Shown piece by piece: positions 18,217 through 27,391 of a DNA stretch of 64,000 nucleotides (its first letter is position 1; each line of letters opens with the position of its first letter). The DNA is taken from assembly GCF_017798165.1 (NCBI RefSeq), contig NZ_CP059068.1, positions 3,410,001 through 3,474,000 of the forward strand, given 5' to 3'. Source of the stretch: Rhodoferax sp. AJA081-3. Lineage in GTDB: Bacteria; Pseudomonadota; Gammaproteobacteria; Burkholderiales; Burkholderiaceae_C. The notes below the pieces were generated by a model, which did not search any database, was not told the origin of the DNA, and saw only the letters and a list, made by a program, of their open reading frames with translations. The position numbers and the translations under genes are program-made.

Positions 18217-19392
18217 TTACAGCCAGCCCGCTCTTGCGAGTTGCAGGTTGATGGACTGGCCGATCAACTGGTGCAGGGCGGGGGTGGGGTGGAAGTTGTC
18301 AGAGTAGGCATAACTCTTCCACCAGTTGGCCGAGGTTTCACCCACGGGAATGGCGGCCGACATGCTGGCTGAATTGCAGGCCGCAACGGTTGCAGGCAGC
18401 GACAGGCTGGCTTGGCCGGTTGTGCTGTCCAGTCCGCCAGCAACCTTGGGGCAGGCCGGTGTGGTGACATTGGTCAGTGCAAACTGTGCTGGTGTCGCGG
18501 CGATTTTTGCGCCTTCGGTGTTCAGGTCGTAAAGCTGCACGTTGGTGCCCGCCAGACCCTGTGCCAACGCGGTGTTGAAGGCGCCGGTCCAGGCACGTGC
18601 AGCGGCTTGCACGGCATCACGCTGAGCAGTACCGCCCGCAGCGGCCACAGCCGACAGCACGGCCAGGAAGCGTGGGGTCACGGTGATGTCAGGCGCGTTC
18701 ACCACAACGACCTTGCCAACACCCTTGGCCACCACATTGGCCTTGATGGAGGCGGCCAATGTCTGGCCAACGGCTTGGGCGTAGGCGCCTGCAGCGGTGC
18801 CCAGACTGGTGGGCGTGGGGGATGCGCCGATGATGGCCGACACCGTTGCAGGTGGCAACAACGTGCCCAATAGGCTCATATAGGTGGCGATGCCCGCGGG
18901 GGTGGTCGCACCCAGGTAGGCGCCGGTCAGGTCGGCCAGGTCGTTGCCGCCGCCGTCAATGATGACGACGTCCGTGGAGGCCAAAGAAGCGGAGCCCACA
19001 GCCATCTGGTAGGTGATGGAGAAGGGGTTGTTGTTGCCGGGAGCGGACGCATTGGTCAGGTTGTTCACGCGGCCACCACCCACGGCGTAGCTGGTGCAGG
19101 CCGTATTGGGTACGAAGGTCGTGCCGTTGAAGTTGAAAAACGCACACAGTTTGGAGACGCCAAAATTGGCAGCCACCACTTCCGGGAAGATCAGGAATGG
19201 ATTGGCCTTGTCAGCGCTCTGGATCGTGAACTTGTAGCCAAACGTGCCACTGTCCATGATGCTGTCACCGAAGACTTTGACTGAGGGCGCGACGGTTTTG
19301 GGTGTGGTGTCGGAGCCATCACTGGCGCCACCACATCCTGCCAATACCACCGCGCAGCTTGCTGCGACCGCTGCCCATTTCCATTGCTTCAT
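18217..19392 (-). CDS. SGNH/GDSL-type esterase lipoprotein
   Basis: The product is 391 residues. The lipobox VLAGC (Cys20) marks a lipoprotein. FGDSIMDSG carries the nucleophile Ser44 (block I), GGGNDL is block III, and FHPTPALHQLIG is the block V His. It therefore should hydrolyse lipid or ester substrates at the outer membrane or outside. The ATG at 19392 is preceded by GGAGAG; the ATG 12 bases further up has no such site. A palindromic TetR-like operator lies just upstream (19412). It is separated from the OmpW gene by 21 bases. Confidence 0.82.
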   Translation of the reverse strand: MKQWKWAAVAASCAVVLAGCGGASDGSDTTPKTVAPSVKVFGDSIMDSGTFGYKFTIQSADKANPFLIFPEVVAANFGVSKLCAFFNFNGTTFVPNTACTSYAVGGGRVNNLTNASAPGNNNPFSITYQMAVGSASLASTDVVIIDGGGNDLADLTGAYLGATTPAGIATYMSLLGTLLPPATVSAIIGASPTPTSLGTAAGAYAQAVGQTLAASIKANVVAKGVGKVVVVNAPDITVTPRFLAVLSAVAAAGGTAQRDAVQAAARAWTGAFNTALAQGLAGTNVQLYDLNTEGAKIAATPAQFALTNVTTPACPKVAGGLDSTTGQASLSLPATVAACNSASMSAAIPVGETSANWWKSYAYSDNFHPTPALHQLIGQSINLQLARAGWL

Positions 19393-19411
19393 TGTGCTCT
19401 CCATAAAATAG

Positions 19412-19425
19412 AACGACCGTTCGTT
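19412..19425. promoter_or_regulatory. palindrome resembling a TetR-family operator
   Basis: AACGACCGTTCGTT is a 14-base palindrome with a single mismatched pair. AACGAACGGTCGTT-like sites are bound by many TetR-family repressors. It lies 20 bases upstream of the start of the esterase gene, where a repressor could block transcription. No TetR gene is in the window, so a trans-acting regulator would be elsewhere. Confidence 0.4.
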
Positions 19426-19520
19426 TTGAACAGCAAATTATGGAATGCTTAGACCCCGCAGACTATGGGGTAAACACCGACTTTTTCTGGGTGCTCTGAC
19501 TTAATTCCGCCAAACGAACC

Positions 19521-19775
19521 TCAGCGGTACTTCAGCTTCATGGCCAAAATGGCCACTGCCAAAGTCAATGTCACCGCATTGGCTATCACGATAGGCCAGG
19601 CGTTCAGCAGCAGGCCATAAACCAGCCACAGGCTGATGCCCACCACAAAGAAGCTGTACATGGTCAGCGAGATGCCACGCACGTCCTTGGTCTTGAAGGT
19701 GTGCACGGCCTGGGGCACAAAGCTGGAGGTGGTGAGGAAGGCGGCTGCGTAGCCAATCAGTTCAGAGAGTTGCAT
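19521..19775 (-). CDS. SemiSWEET/PQ-loop small sugar transporter
   Basis: The product is 84 residues with three transmembrane helices and the PQ motif in TTSSFVPQAVHTFKTKD, the layout of a SemiSWEET half-transporter that dimerises to carry sugars. It begins two bases after the dacB stop, so it is probably translated from the same transcript. A much longer frame upstream overlaps dacB and is a shadow. Confidence 0.85.
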   Translation of the reverse strand: MQLSELIGYAAAFLTTSSFVPQAVHTFKTKDVRGISLTMYSFFVVGISLWLVYGLLLNAWPIVIANAVTLTLAVAILAMKLKYR

Positions 19776-19777
19776 TT

Positions 19778-21259
19778 CTATTGTCTGGAAGCCCAGTCCA
19801 CCATCGCGTCGATGGCGAGCCTGGCGGCGCGGGCGTTGGGGTGGTTGACGATGGCGACCAGCACAAAACGTTTGCCACCGGCCGCATGTACATAACCGGC
19901 CACCGCCACCACTTCGTTCAGGCTGCCGGTCTTCAGGTGGGCGTAGCCGTTGCTGCGGGTCTTGGCGCGGCGCAGTGTGCCGTCCACACCGTTGATGGGT
20001 AGTGAGGCCATCAGGTCCGGCATCAGCGGCGAAACAAATGCGGCCTGCAGCAGCCGGCCCAGGCCGTTGGCGCTGATGCGTTCGTTGCGCGACAGGCCCG
20101 AGCCGTTCTCCAGAACCGGCAGGTCGTCGGCGCCCAGGCGTTCGGTCCACCAGCGCTGCACCACCTTGTGGGATGCCTCAAAGCTGCCGGGCGCGGTGAC
20201 CGCGTCCGCAATGCCCGCAATGGGCGCCGGTGGTGTCAGCACCCGTCCCAGCGTCAGGTAGACCTGCTGGGCCATCACATTGTTGCTGTATTTGTTGATG
20301 TCGCGCACGATCTCGGCCAGTGGTGCCGAGCGCATCTCAAAGACCGGTTTGTAGGCCGCCGCCGTGGTGCCCGGCAAGCTACCCATGCGCACCGTGCCGT
20401 TCAGTTTGCCGCCCATGTCCTGCCACAGGCCTTGCACGGCGCGTGTGGCATAGGTCTTGGGGTCGGCGTAGGCCACGGGCCACACCCTTTCACCGCAGCT
20501 CTGGGCGTAGCCGCCGGCAAACCGTATCACTTTGGGATCGCTGAAGTCGGCGCGCAGGGCGCTGCGGTAGTCCGGGCACTCGCCGGCCAGCAGCGGCACC
20601 GTGGTCTGCAGCTGCACACCGGCCAGGGGCGGGTCAAACTGCACGCGGGCCACTGTGCCGCCGGGCTCGGGCACAAAAGTCATGACCACGGATTTGAAGT
20701 TGAGCAACAAGGCGTCGGGGGCAGCGTTGTAGGGCCGCAGCGGTTCACCGTCAAAGGCGGAAGGGTCTATGGCCGGCACGGCAAAGGCCGTGTTGTCCAG
20801 GATGATGTCACCCGCAATGGTGTGGATGCCCAGGCCCTGCACACGGCGCAGCAGCAGCCACAGGCGCTCCAGCACCAGCCGGGGGTCGCCCTGGCCCTGG
20901 ATGGTCAGGTTGCCGTACAGCGTGCCGTCGCGCACCGCGCCGTCGATAAAAACCGGGGTGGACCAGGTGTAGCCGGGTCCCAGCAACTCCAGCGCGGCAA
21001 AGGTGGTGACCAGTTTGATGGTGGAGGCAGGGTTCATGGCCACACTGGCGCGGTGGCTGACGCGCGGCGTGGCCTGGCCCTGCGCATCCACCAGCAGCAC
21101 GGCCATGGCCTCCCGCGGAATTTTGGCCCGCGCCAACGCAGCATCCACCTCGGGGGGCAGACCTTGTGCTTGCGCAGGGCTGCACAGCGTGAACCACAGG
21201 GCACAGGCGGCGACTTGGAGTGTGGGCAGCAGGGGTGGAAAGGGTCGGCAAAGGCGCAT
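19778..21259 (-). CDS. dacB: D-alanyl-D-alanine carboxypeptidase/endopeptidase (PBP4)
   Basis: The product is 493 residues with a signal peptide (ACALWFTLCSPAQA). The three penicillin-binding motifs are present: STIK (Ser79 to Lys82), SNN at about 325-327, and KTG at about 443-445. DacB cleaves DD-peptide bonds in peptidoglycan. The minus-strand GATAAT at 21267-21272 is 7 bases before the ATG, with no Shine-Dalgarno, so the mRNA may be leaderless. Confidence 0.92.
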   Translation of the reverse strand: MRLCRPFPPLLPTLQVAACALWFTLCSPAQAQGLPPEVDAALARAKIPREAMAVLLVDAQGQATPRVSHRASVAMNPASTIKLVTTFAALELLGPGYTWSTPVFIDGAVRDGTLYGNLTIQGQGDPRLVLERLWLLLRRVQGLGIHTIAGDIILDNTAFAVPAIDPSAFDGEPLRPYNAAPDALLLNFKSVVMTFVPEPGGTVARVQFDPPLAGVQLQTTVPLLAGECPDYRSALRADFSDPKVIRFAGGYAQSCGERVWPVAYADPKTYATRAVQGLWQDMGGKLNGTVRMGSLPGTTAAAYKPVFEMRSAPLAEIVRDINKYSNNVMAQQVYLTLGRVLTPPAPIAGIADAVTAPGSFEASHKVVQRWWTERLGADDLPVLENGSGLSRNERISANGLGRLLQAAFVSPLMPDLMASLPINGVDGTLRRAKTRSNGYAHLKTGSLNEVVAVAGYVHAAGGKRFVLVAIVNHPNARAARLAIDAMVDWASRQ

Positions 21260-21266
21260 GTGCCGG

Positions 21267-21308
21267 ATTATCCCGTGCGGGGCATAGCCTCAGGGCATCC
21301 CCGATAAT
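21267..21308. promoter_or_regulatory. divergent -10 elements of dacB and the EamA gene
   Basis: GGATTATC (21265-21272) and GATAATCC (21303-21310) form an 8-base inverted repeat. Each arm is a GATAAT-type -10 placed exactly 7 bases before the ATG of dacB (minus) and of the EamA gene (plus). No clear -35 hexamers are visible. I read this as two back-to-back promoters giving leaderless transcripts. Confidence 0.5.
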
Positions 21309-21315
21309 CCAAGCG

Positions 21316-22347
21316 ATGTCTCTCCCGTCCAAGAACCCCCTGCACGCCCTCACCCCTCGGACCGTGGGTGTGGTGGCAGCGGTGGTCACGGTGCTGATCT
21401 GGACCTCGTTCATCGTCATTGCCCGCGCCTCGGCCGATCCGGCCCGTGGTGGCCTGCTCAACCCTTTTGACATTGCCTACGCCCGCCTGTGGGGCGCAGG
21501 GCTGATTCTGTTGCCCTGGGGCTGGTGGCTGGTGCGCCGCGACCGGCGCAGCCAGCCCGACGCGGGTTCGCTTTTTGGCCTGTCCCCCTTGCCGCTGCGG
21601 CAGACTATGTTGGTGGGCTTTTTTGGTGGCCTGCTGTACGCCATGCTGGCATACAGCGGTTTTGTGTTTGCGCCCGCGGCCCATGCCTCGGTGCTGATGC
21701 CGGGCAGCCTTCCGCTGTGGACCGCGCTGCTGGCGCTGCTGATGCTGGGTGACCGCATCACCCCGACCAGGGCCCTGGGTTTGGGTCTGATTGTGGGCGG
21801 TGGATTGCTGGTGGGCGGCAGCAGCCTGCTGCATGCGCTGGATGGCAGCGGTGTCTGGCGTGGCGACGTGTTGTTCATGCTGGCGTCCTTTGTGTGGTCG
21901 GTCTACAGCGTGCTGGTGCGCCGTTATGCGCTGGACGCGGTGCGTGCCACCATCGCCATCACCGCGCTGGCTTTTGTGGTGTATGTGCCGGTCTACACCG
22001 CGCTGCTGTTGCTGCACTGGGTGCCAGGGCGGGTGTTCACGGCGCCCTGGACCGATGTGGCCTTCCAGATGTTTTTCCAGGGTGTGGGCTCGGTGGTCAT
22101 CTCCGGTATCACCTTCACCAAGATGATCCAAACCTTCGGGCCGGTGCGCTCCACCATGATCACAGCGCTGGTGCCAGGCCTGTCGGCCCTCGCTGCGGCG
22201 TTGTTCCTGGGTGAACCTCTGGGCTGGAACGTGCTGCTGGGGCTGGCGCTGGTGACATCGGGCATTGTTTTTGGGGTGCGCAAGGCAGCGACAATTGCTA
22301 TCAAATCAGAAGCAATAGAGGCAGCATCTTCGGGGGCTAGAGGCTGA
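21316..22347 (+). CDS. EamA/DMT-superfamily transporter
   Basis: The product is 343 residues with about ten hydrophobic helices and two EamA repeats: VVTVLIWTSFIVIARASA starts the first, FMLASFVWSVYSVLVRRYAL the second. It is a drug/metabolite exporter type; the substrate is unknown. The last residues (IAIKSEAIEAASSGARG) and the stop codon come from an in-frame interspersed repeat (22294-22356), so the original C-terminus was probably replaced. The ATG at 21316 follows GATAAT by 7 bases. Confidence 0.85.
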   Translation: MSLPSKNPLHALTPRTVGVVAAVVTVLIWTSFIVIARASADPARGGLLNPFDIAYARLWGAGLILLPWGWWLVRRDRRSQPDAGSLFGLSPLPLRQTMLVGFFGGLLYAMLAYSGFVFAPAAHASVLMPGSLPLWTALLALLMLGDRITPTRALGLGLIVGGGLLVGGSSLLHALDGSGVWRGDVLFMLASFVWSVYSVLVRRYALDAVRATIAITALAFVVYVPVYTALLLLHWVPGRVFTAPWTDVAFQMFFQGVGSVVISGITFTKMIQTFGPVRSTMITALVPGLSALAAALFLGEPLGWNVLLGLALVTSGIVFGVRKAATIAIKSEAIEAASSGARG

Positions 22348-22356
22348 TTTGGCTAT
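22294..22356 (+). repeat. interspersed short repeat, copy A, at the end of the EamA gene
   Basis: ATTGCTATCAAATCAGAAGC is followed by CTTCGGGGGCTAGAGGCTGATTTGGCTAT. It is the cleanest copy of the family. It supplies the last codons and stop of the EamA gene and ends 18 bases before the tsaB start. Confidence 0.65.
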
Positions 22357-22374
22357 GAACGACTTGGTGGAACC

Positions 22375-23160
22375 ATGAATTTGCTGGCATTCGATACCGG
22401 GACCGAGTTCACGTCCATCGCCATCTGCTGCACCCGCAACGGCCAGGTGCAGCAGTGGCAACATGCGGCTGGCGGCGGAGCCAAGGCGTCTACCGACTTG
22501 ATTCCCGCCATCCTCGATCTGGTGCAACAGGCCGGCCTGACGCTGCAGGCGCTGGACGCCATTTGTTTTGGCAGCGGTCCTGGCTCGTTTACCGGGCTGC
22601 GCACAGCCTGCTCGGTGGCACAAGGCCTGGCCTTTGGAGCGGGTGTGCCGGTGTTGCCTGTGGATTCCCTGTTGGCCGTGGCCGAAGAGGCGCGGTACAC
22701 GGCGCTGGCCGCACACAGCGCTGGTGTGGTGACGGCATTGCTGGATGCCCGCATGGAAGAGATGTACTGCGCCACCTACGCCTTTGCCGGCAGCCAGTGG
22801 ACGACTCTGCAGGGTAGCGCCCTGGTGCAACCCGAAAAGCTGCAGCGCCTACCAACCGGTAACACTGCGCCGACGGCCCCCTGGCTGCTGGCCGGTAATG
22901 TGTTTGCGGTCTATGGCGAACGGGTGGCCGCGGAGGACCCCAGTGGCGCAACGTCCCTGCGCATCGGGGCCCTGCCCACCGCGTCAGCCATGTTGCGCCT
23001 GGCACCGGCCCTGTTGGCAGCGGGCCAGGCCGTACCGGCCGAACAGGCCCTGCCCAGCTACATCCGCGACAAGGTCGCCAAAACCACGGCCGAACGTATG
23101 GCGGAAAAGGCGGCGGCCACGTTGGCCAGTGCAGCCGGCGCCGTTGCTGCTGGCCAATAG
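22375..23160 (+). CDS. tsaB: tRNA threonylcarbamoyladenosine biosynthesis protein TsaB
   Basis: The product is 261 residues of ASKHA fold. LLAFDTGTEFTSIAI at the N-terminus and FGSGPGSFTGLRTACSVAQG are the TsaB signatures. TsaB is the bridging subunit with TsaD and TsaE in t6A37 synthesis. GGTGGA precedes the start. rimI follows after 2 bases, a common order. Confidence 0.93.
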   Translation: MNLLAFDTGTEFTSIAICCTRNGQVQQWQHAAGGGAKASTDLIPAILDLVQQAGLTLQALDAICFGSGPGSFTGLRTACSVAQGLAFGAGVPVLPVDSLLAVAEEARYTALAAHSAGVVTALLDARMEEMYCATYAFAGSQWTTLQGSALVQPEKLQRLPTGNTAPTAPWLLAGNVFAVYGERVAAEDPSGATSLRIGALPTASAMLRLAPALLAAGQAVPAEQALPSYIRDKVAKTTAERMAEKAAATLASAAGAVAAGQ

Positions 23161-23162
23161 CC

Positions 23163-23636
23163 ATGCGCAGCAGTAGCCCCGCCGCCGTCGAGGTCCAGTT
23201 CGCACCGCTGCTGGCCGAGCACATCGACGCCGTGGTGCAGATCGAGCAACGTGCCTACGCACACCCGTGGAATCGCACTAATTTTGCGGATGCGCTGCAA
23301 TCGGGCTACCAGGCCCAGATGTTGCTGGCTGAAGAAACGGTATTGGGCTACTTTGTCGCCATGGAGGGGGTCGAAGAAGTGCATTTGCTCAACATCACCG
23401 TGGCGCCAGAGTTTCAGCGCCAGGGCTGGTCCCGCATCATGCTGGATGCGCTGACGCTGTGGGCACGCGGCCGCCAAGCCCAGTGGCTGTGGCTGGAGGT
23501 GCGTGTGGGCAATACCCGCGCCATGCACGTCTACGAGGCCCAGGGTTATGCCCGTGTGGGCGTGCGCAAAGACTACTACCCGGCTGGCCACGGCAAACGC
23601 GAAGACGCGGTGGTCATGGGCCTGAAGCTGGTCTGA
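23163..23636 (+). CDS. rimI: ribosomal protein S18 alanine N-acetyltransferase RimI
   Basis: The product is 157 residues, a GNAT-fold acetyltransferase. Motif A is PEFQRQGWSRIMLDAL (acetyl-CoA phosphate loop) and the C-terminal MHVYEAQGYARVGVRKDYY is the usual RimI block. RimI acetylates the N-terminus of ribosomal protein S18. It lies between tsaB and a uracil-DNA glycosylase gene. Confidence 0.88.
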   Translation: MRSSSPAAVEVQFAPLLAEHIDAVVQIEQRAYAHPWNRTNFADALQSGYQAQMLLAEETVLGYFVAMEGVEEVHLLNITVAPEFQRQGWSRIMLDALTLWARGRQAQWLWLEVRVGNTRAMHVYEAQGYARVGVRKDYYPAGHGKREDAVVMGLKLV

Positions 23637-23660
23637 ACCCACTAAATCCATAATTGCACC

Positions 23661-24533
23661 ATGAGCCTAGACCTCGACGACCGCCAACGCGCCATGCTGC
23701 AGGAGATGGGTGTGCGCGTCTGGCTGCCGTCGGCAGAGCCGGTACTAGCCGCGGCACCGGCAAAGGAACAGGCAACGCAGGCCCGCGTGCCAACACCACC
23801 GCCAGCCGCAACACTTGCTGCGCCACAGCCAACGGCGCGGGTGCCCGCGCAGGCCGCACCTACCTCGGCCCGCACACCGGTCGGCGCCTACCCCGACGCT
23901 GGGGTCACCACAACACCGGCTGCCGTAACGGCGCTGGACCTGCAGGGGCTGGATAGCGGCTCCGCCCTGCGCCAGTCGGCCGCCGCCTGCCGCGCCTGTG
24001 GTCTGTGCAGCGGACGTAAACACACCACCTTGCAACTGCCAGATCCACCGGTGCAAGCCGATTGGTTGGTGCTGGGAGACCCGCCCGATGCCGACGAAGA
24101 CCGGCTGGGACAGCCTTTTGTGGAACAGACTGGTGTGCTGCTGGACAACATGCTCAAGGCCGCGGGTGCCAGCCGCAACGGCCAGGGCCGACAGGGGGCG
24201 CATCTGAGCAATGTGGTCAAGTGCCGCCCACCGGTGGGCCGCCTGCCCCAGGCGTCGGAGTTGGCGCAGTGCGCGCCATTTTTGCAGCGCGAGATCGAGA
24301 CCGTGCAGCCCAAAGTGATTCTGGCCCTGGGGCGTTTTGCCGTGCAGTTGGCGCTGGAAGAGCATCCGCAGGACGCTGCGTTGCCACTGGACAAACAACG
24401 CGGCCGGGTGTACCGCTACCGGGGCATTCCCGTCGTGGTCAGTTACCACCCCACGGCCCTGCTGCGCACCAGCGCCAACAAAGCCAAGGCCTGGGCTGAT
24501 CTGTGTCTTGCGCTGGACGTGCTTGAAAGCTAA
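23661..24533 (+). CDS. family-4 uracil-DNA glycosylase
   Basis: The product is 290 residues. The first ~100 are a Pro/Ala-rich, poorly conserved lead, and the glycosylase domain follows. Cys ligands for a 4Fe-4S cluster are visible in CRACGLC, VVKCRPP and ELAQC. Motif B is SYHPTALLR. Motif A, usually GEAPG, reads GDPPDADEDRLGQPF, so the catalytic Glu is replaced by Asp. It repairs uracil in DNA if active. CATAAT lies 6 bases before the ATG with no Shine-Dalgarno. Confidence 0.82.
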   Translation: MSLDLDDRQRAMLQEMGVRVWLPSAEPVLAAAPAKEQATQARVPTPPPAATLAAPQPTARVPAQAAPTSARTPVGAYPDAGVTTTPAAVTALDLQGLDSGSALRQSAAACRACGLCSGRKHTTLQLPDPPVQADWLVLGDPPDADEDRLGQPFVEQTGVLLDNMLKAAGASRNGQGRQGAHLSNVVKCRPPVGRLPQASELAQCAPFLQREIETVQPKVILALGRFAVQLALEEHPQDAALPLDKQRGRVYRYRGIPVVVSYHPTALLRTSANKAKAWADLCLALDVLES

Positions 24534-24590
24534 CCCTGCCGCATTGCGCAACAGTCTGAGTCTGGGTTGCGCTTCCCTACAATAGGGGCC

Positions 24591-25427
24591 ATGACTTTTC
24601 TCGACCAGCTGCGCACCGCCGAGCGCCAAAACGGTTCCTTGTTGTGTGTGGGCCTGGACCCGGACCCCGCCAAATTTCCTGAGCAATACCGCGGTGATGC
24701 CAGCCGCATTTATGACTTCTGTGCGGCCATCGTTGATGCCACGGCCGATCTGGCCATGGCCTTCAAACCGCAGATCGCCTACTTTGCCGCGCACCGCGCC
24801 GAGGCCCAGCTGGAACGCCTGGTGACCCACATGCGCAACGCCGCGCCCCAGGTGCCGGTGATCCTGGACGCCAAACGCGGCGACATCGGTAGCACGGCCG
24901 AGCAATACGCCATTGAAGCCTTCGAGCGCTACGGCGCAGATGCTGTCACCCTGTCACCCTTCATGGGTTTTGACTCTGTGGCGCCGTATCTGAAGTACCA
25001 CGGCAAGGGCGCCTTCCTGCTGTGCCGCACTTCCAACCCCGGTGGCGACGACCTGCAGTCGCAGCGCCTGGCCTCGGTGGACGGCCAACCCCTGCTGTAC
25101 GAACACATCGCACGCCTGGTGCAGGGTCCGTGGAACCTGAATGGCCAACTGGGTCTGGTGGTGGGTGCCACCTATCCCGCAGAGATCGAACGGGTGCGTG
25201 CCCTGGCGCCCACCGTGCCCCTGCTGATACCCGGCGTGGGTGCCCAGGGGGGTGATGCTGCCGCCACGGTCAAGGCCGGTTGGCGTGGCGTTAACGGCGA
25301 GACCGTGGCACCCATCGTCGTGAACTCGTCACGCGCCATTCTGTACGCCTCACCGGGGGCAGATTTTGCGGCCGCCGCGCGTGCCGAGGCCCTGCGCACC
25401 CGCGAACTGCTCAACGCTTCGCGGTAG
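24591..25427 (+). CDS. pyrF: orotidine 5'-phosphate decarboxylase PyrF (subfamily 2)
   Basis: The product is 278 residues. It decarboxylates OMP to [14 protein letters not shown] with Asp93, Lys95 and Asp98 is the active site of the longer subfamily. LCVGLDPDP is the N-terminal phosphate-region motif. The ATG at 24591 is 7 bases after TACAAT (24578-24583), so the mRNA may be leaderless; an ATG 24 bases further up lies within that promoter region and is less likely. Confidence 0.94.
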   Translation: MTFLDQLRTAERQNGSLLCVGLDPDPAKFPEQYRGDASRIYDFCAAIVDATADLAMAFKPQIAYFAAHRAEAQLERLVTHMRNAAPQVPVILDAKRGDIGSTAEQYAIEAFERYGADAVTLSPFMGFDSVAPYLKYHGKGAFLLCRTSNPGGDDLQSQRLASVDGQPLLYEHIARLVQGPWNLNGQLGLVVGATYPAEIERVRALAPTVPLLIPGVGAQGGDAAATVKAGWRGVNGETVAPIVVNSSRAILYASPGADFAAAARAEALRTRELLNASR

Positions 25428-25544
25428 GTTTCGCGTAGACCGTTACACGCCGTAACACTCTGCGGCGCAGTGCCGTGCATTTGTGACGATTGCCAGCAGA
25501 TATTTTCGCTAAGCTGCTTGTTTGGATGTAACAGGTGCGAAATT

Positions 25545-27383
25545 ATGCGTGTCTCAGAACCAGTGGATAACGTGCCAGCCCAGGCCGTCGAAAGTGTCCA
25601 CACAAGCCCCGAAACCCTAACGACCGCGCTGGCGGCGGCCGCACTCTTGGCCGCCTGCGGCGGAGGAGGCGGGGGCGGAACGACGGCCCCATCCGGCACC
25701 GGCCCTGGCCCCGCATCACCCTCTGCTCCGGCGGGTGCCAGCTTTACGGCAGCCACTACCGATGAAGAGGCTGCGCGCTTCCTGTTGCAAGCCCAGTTTT
25801 CTGCTTCCGATGCCGAGATTGCCGCTGTGCGCAACAAGTCGTACGCAACCTGGCTGGCCGAACAGTTTGCAGCCCCACCCAGCACCTCGGGTTTTGACTG
25901 GTTGAACCAGCGGGGCTACGGCACGATCAACAGCAGCACCAATTTTTACGACAACAGCTACCCCGGCGACTACATGTTGTGGAGCCAGCTGATGACGTCT
26001 TCTGACGCCGTGCGCAAACGCATGGCGCTGGCACTGTCCGAATTTTTTGTGGTGTCCTTGTCGGGGCTGGACTTTGCGTGGCGCAGCCATGCCATTGCAT
26101 CCTGGTGGGATATGTTGAATGCCCACGTGACTGGCAATTTTCGCAACCTGCTGCAAGACGTGACGCTGCACCCGGCCATGGGGTATTACCTCAACACCAA
26201 GGGCAATCTCAAAGAAAACGTGGCCACCGGCCGCGCACCCGACGAGAACTACGCCCGCGAGGTCATGCAGTTGTTTACCGTGGGTGTGCACCAGCTCAAC
26301 AATGACGGCACCGAAAAACGCGATGCCAACGGCAACAAGCTGGAAACCTATACGCAGAGCGACATCACCAACCTCGCCCGGGTGTTCACCGGCTGGGACT
26401 TTGACCAGACACAAAACGTCAACACCTTCGAGCCGGTCAACCGGCGCAATATTCCCAACACGGTCTACACCCGCATCCCCATGCGGCTGACGGCCAATAA
26501 CCACTCCACGCTGGCATCCAACTTTCTGGGGGCCACGGTGGCTGCCGGTACGGACGGGGTGGCGGCGCTGAAGATTGCACTGGACACGCTGTTCAACCAT
26601 CCCAACGTCGGCCCGTTTTTTGGCAAGCAGATGATCCAGCGCCTGGTCACCAGCAACCCCAGCCCGGCCTACGTCAACCGTGTGGCCAACGCCTTTAATA
26701 ACAATGGAGCGGGCGTGCGAGGCGATTTAATGGCGGTGTTTACCGCCGTTTTGCTGGACGACGAGGCCCGTGGCCCAGCGGGGTTGACGCAAGCCGGTTT
26801 TGGCAAGCTGCGCGAACCCATTGTGCGCATGGTGCAGTGGGGCCGGACCTTCGGCATCCGATCGGCCCGCGGCAGCTGGAAGATGGGTGACCTGAGCAAC
26901 CCCGCCAACCAGTTGGGCCAGAGCCCCCAGCGTTCTCCCAGCGTGTTCAATTTTTTCCGCCCCGGTTATGTGCCACCCAGCACCGCCTTGAGCGCAAGCC
27001 AAAGCCCGGCGCCGGAATTCCAGATCGTTAACGAGAGCAGTGTGGGGGGCTACCTCAACTACATGCAGGGTGTCATTCGCAACGGCATTTTTGTCAACGC
27101 TCCGGACCTGCCCCAAAGTGCCAGCAATGCAACCAATGGTTACGACATCACCGCGGCCTACACGGCTGAGCTGGCGCTGGTGCTGGACACGACGGCCCTG
27201 GTCAAGCGCCTGGGGCTGTTGTTGTGTGCAGGGCAGTTGTCGGCAGCCACCCAAGGGCTGATCGTGGCGGCACTCAACGCCACACCCGTTACCGCCGCCA
27301 GTACGGACACCATCAAGCTCAACCGTGTCGCGGCCGCAGTGCTGCTGGTCATGGCCTCCAGTGAATACCTCATACAAAAATAG
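25545..27383 (+). CDS. DUF1800 protein, putative lipoprotein
   Basis: The product is 612 residues from the ATG at 25545. A lipobox-like LLAAC lies near residue 39, preceded by an unusually long N-terminus and followed by a run of Gly. The rest has the DUF1800 pattern: EEAARFLLQAQFSASDAEIAA near the start, NYAREVMQLFTVGVHQLNND, and RSPSVFNFFRPGY. It is almost always next to DUF1501, as here (8 bases on). Its role is unknown; the pair probably forms a periplasmic complex. Confidence 0.82.
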   Translation: MRVSEPVDNVPAQAVESVHTSPETLTTALAAAALLAACGGGGGGGTTAPSGTGPGPASPSAPAGASFTAATTDEEAARFLLQAQFSASDAEIAAVRNKSYATWLAEQFAAPPSTSGFDWLNQRGYGTINSSTNFYDNSYPGDYMLWSQLMTSSDAVRKRMALALSEFFVVSLSGLDFAWRSHAIASWWDMLNAHVTGNFRNLLQDVTLHPAMGYYLNTKGNLKENVATGRAPDENYAREVMQLFTVGVHQLNNDGTEKRDANGNKLETYTQSDITNLARVFTGWDFDQTQNVNTFEPVNRRNIPNTVYTRIPMRLTANNHSTLASNFLGATVAAGTDGVAALKIALDTLFNHPNVGPFFGKQMIQRLVTSNPSPAYVNRVANAFNNNGAGVRGDLMAVFTAVLLDDEARGPAGLTQAGFGKLREPIVRMVQWGRTFGIRSARGSWKMGDLSNPANQLGQSPQRSPSVFNFFRPGYVPPSTALSASQSPAPEFQIVNESSVGGYLNYMQGVIRNGIFVNAPDLPQSASNATNGYDITAAYTAELALVLDTTALVKRLGLLLCAGQLSAATQGLIVAALNATPVTAASTDTIKLNRVAAAVLLVMASSEYLIQK

Positions 27384-27391
27384 GAAGTGCC

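Noticed and set aside
23171..23183. Repeat core at the start of rimI
   Set aside because: AGTAGCCCCG resembles the core by chance only; neither flank matches.
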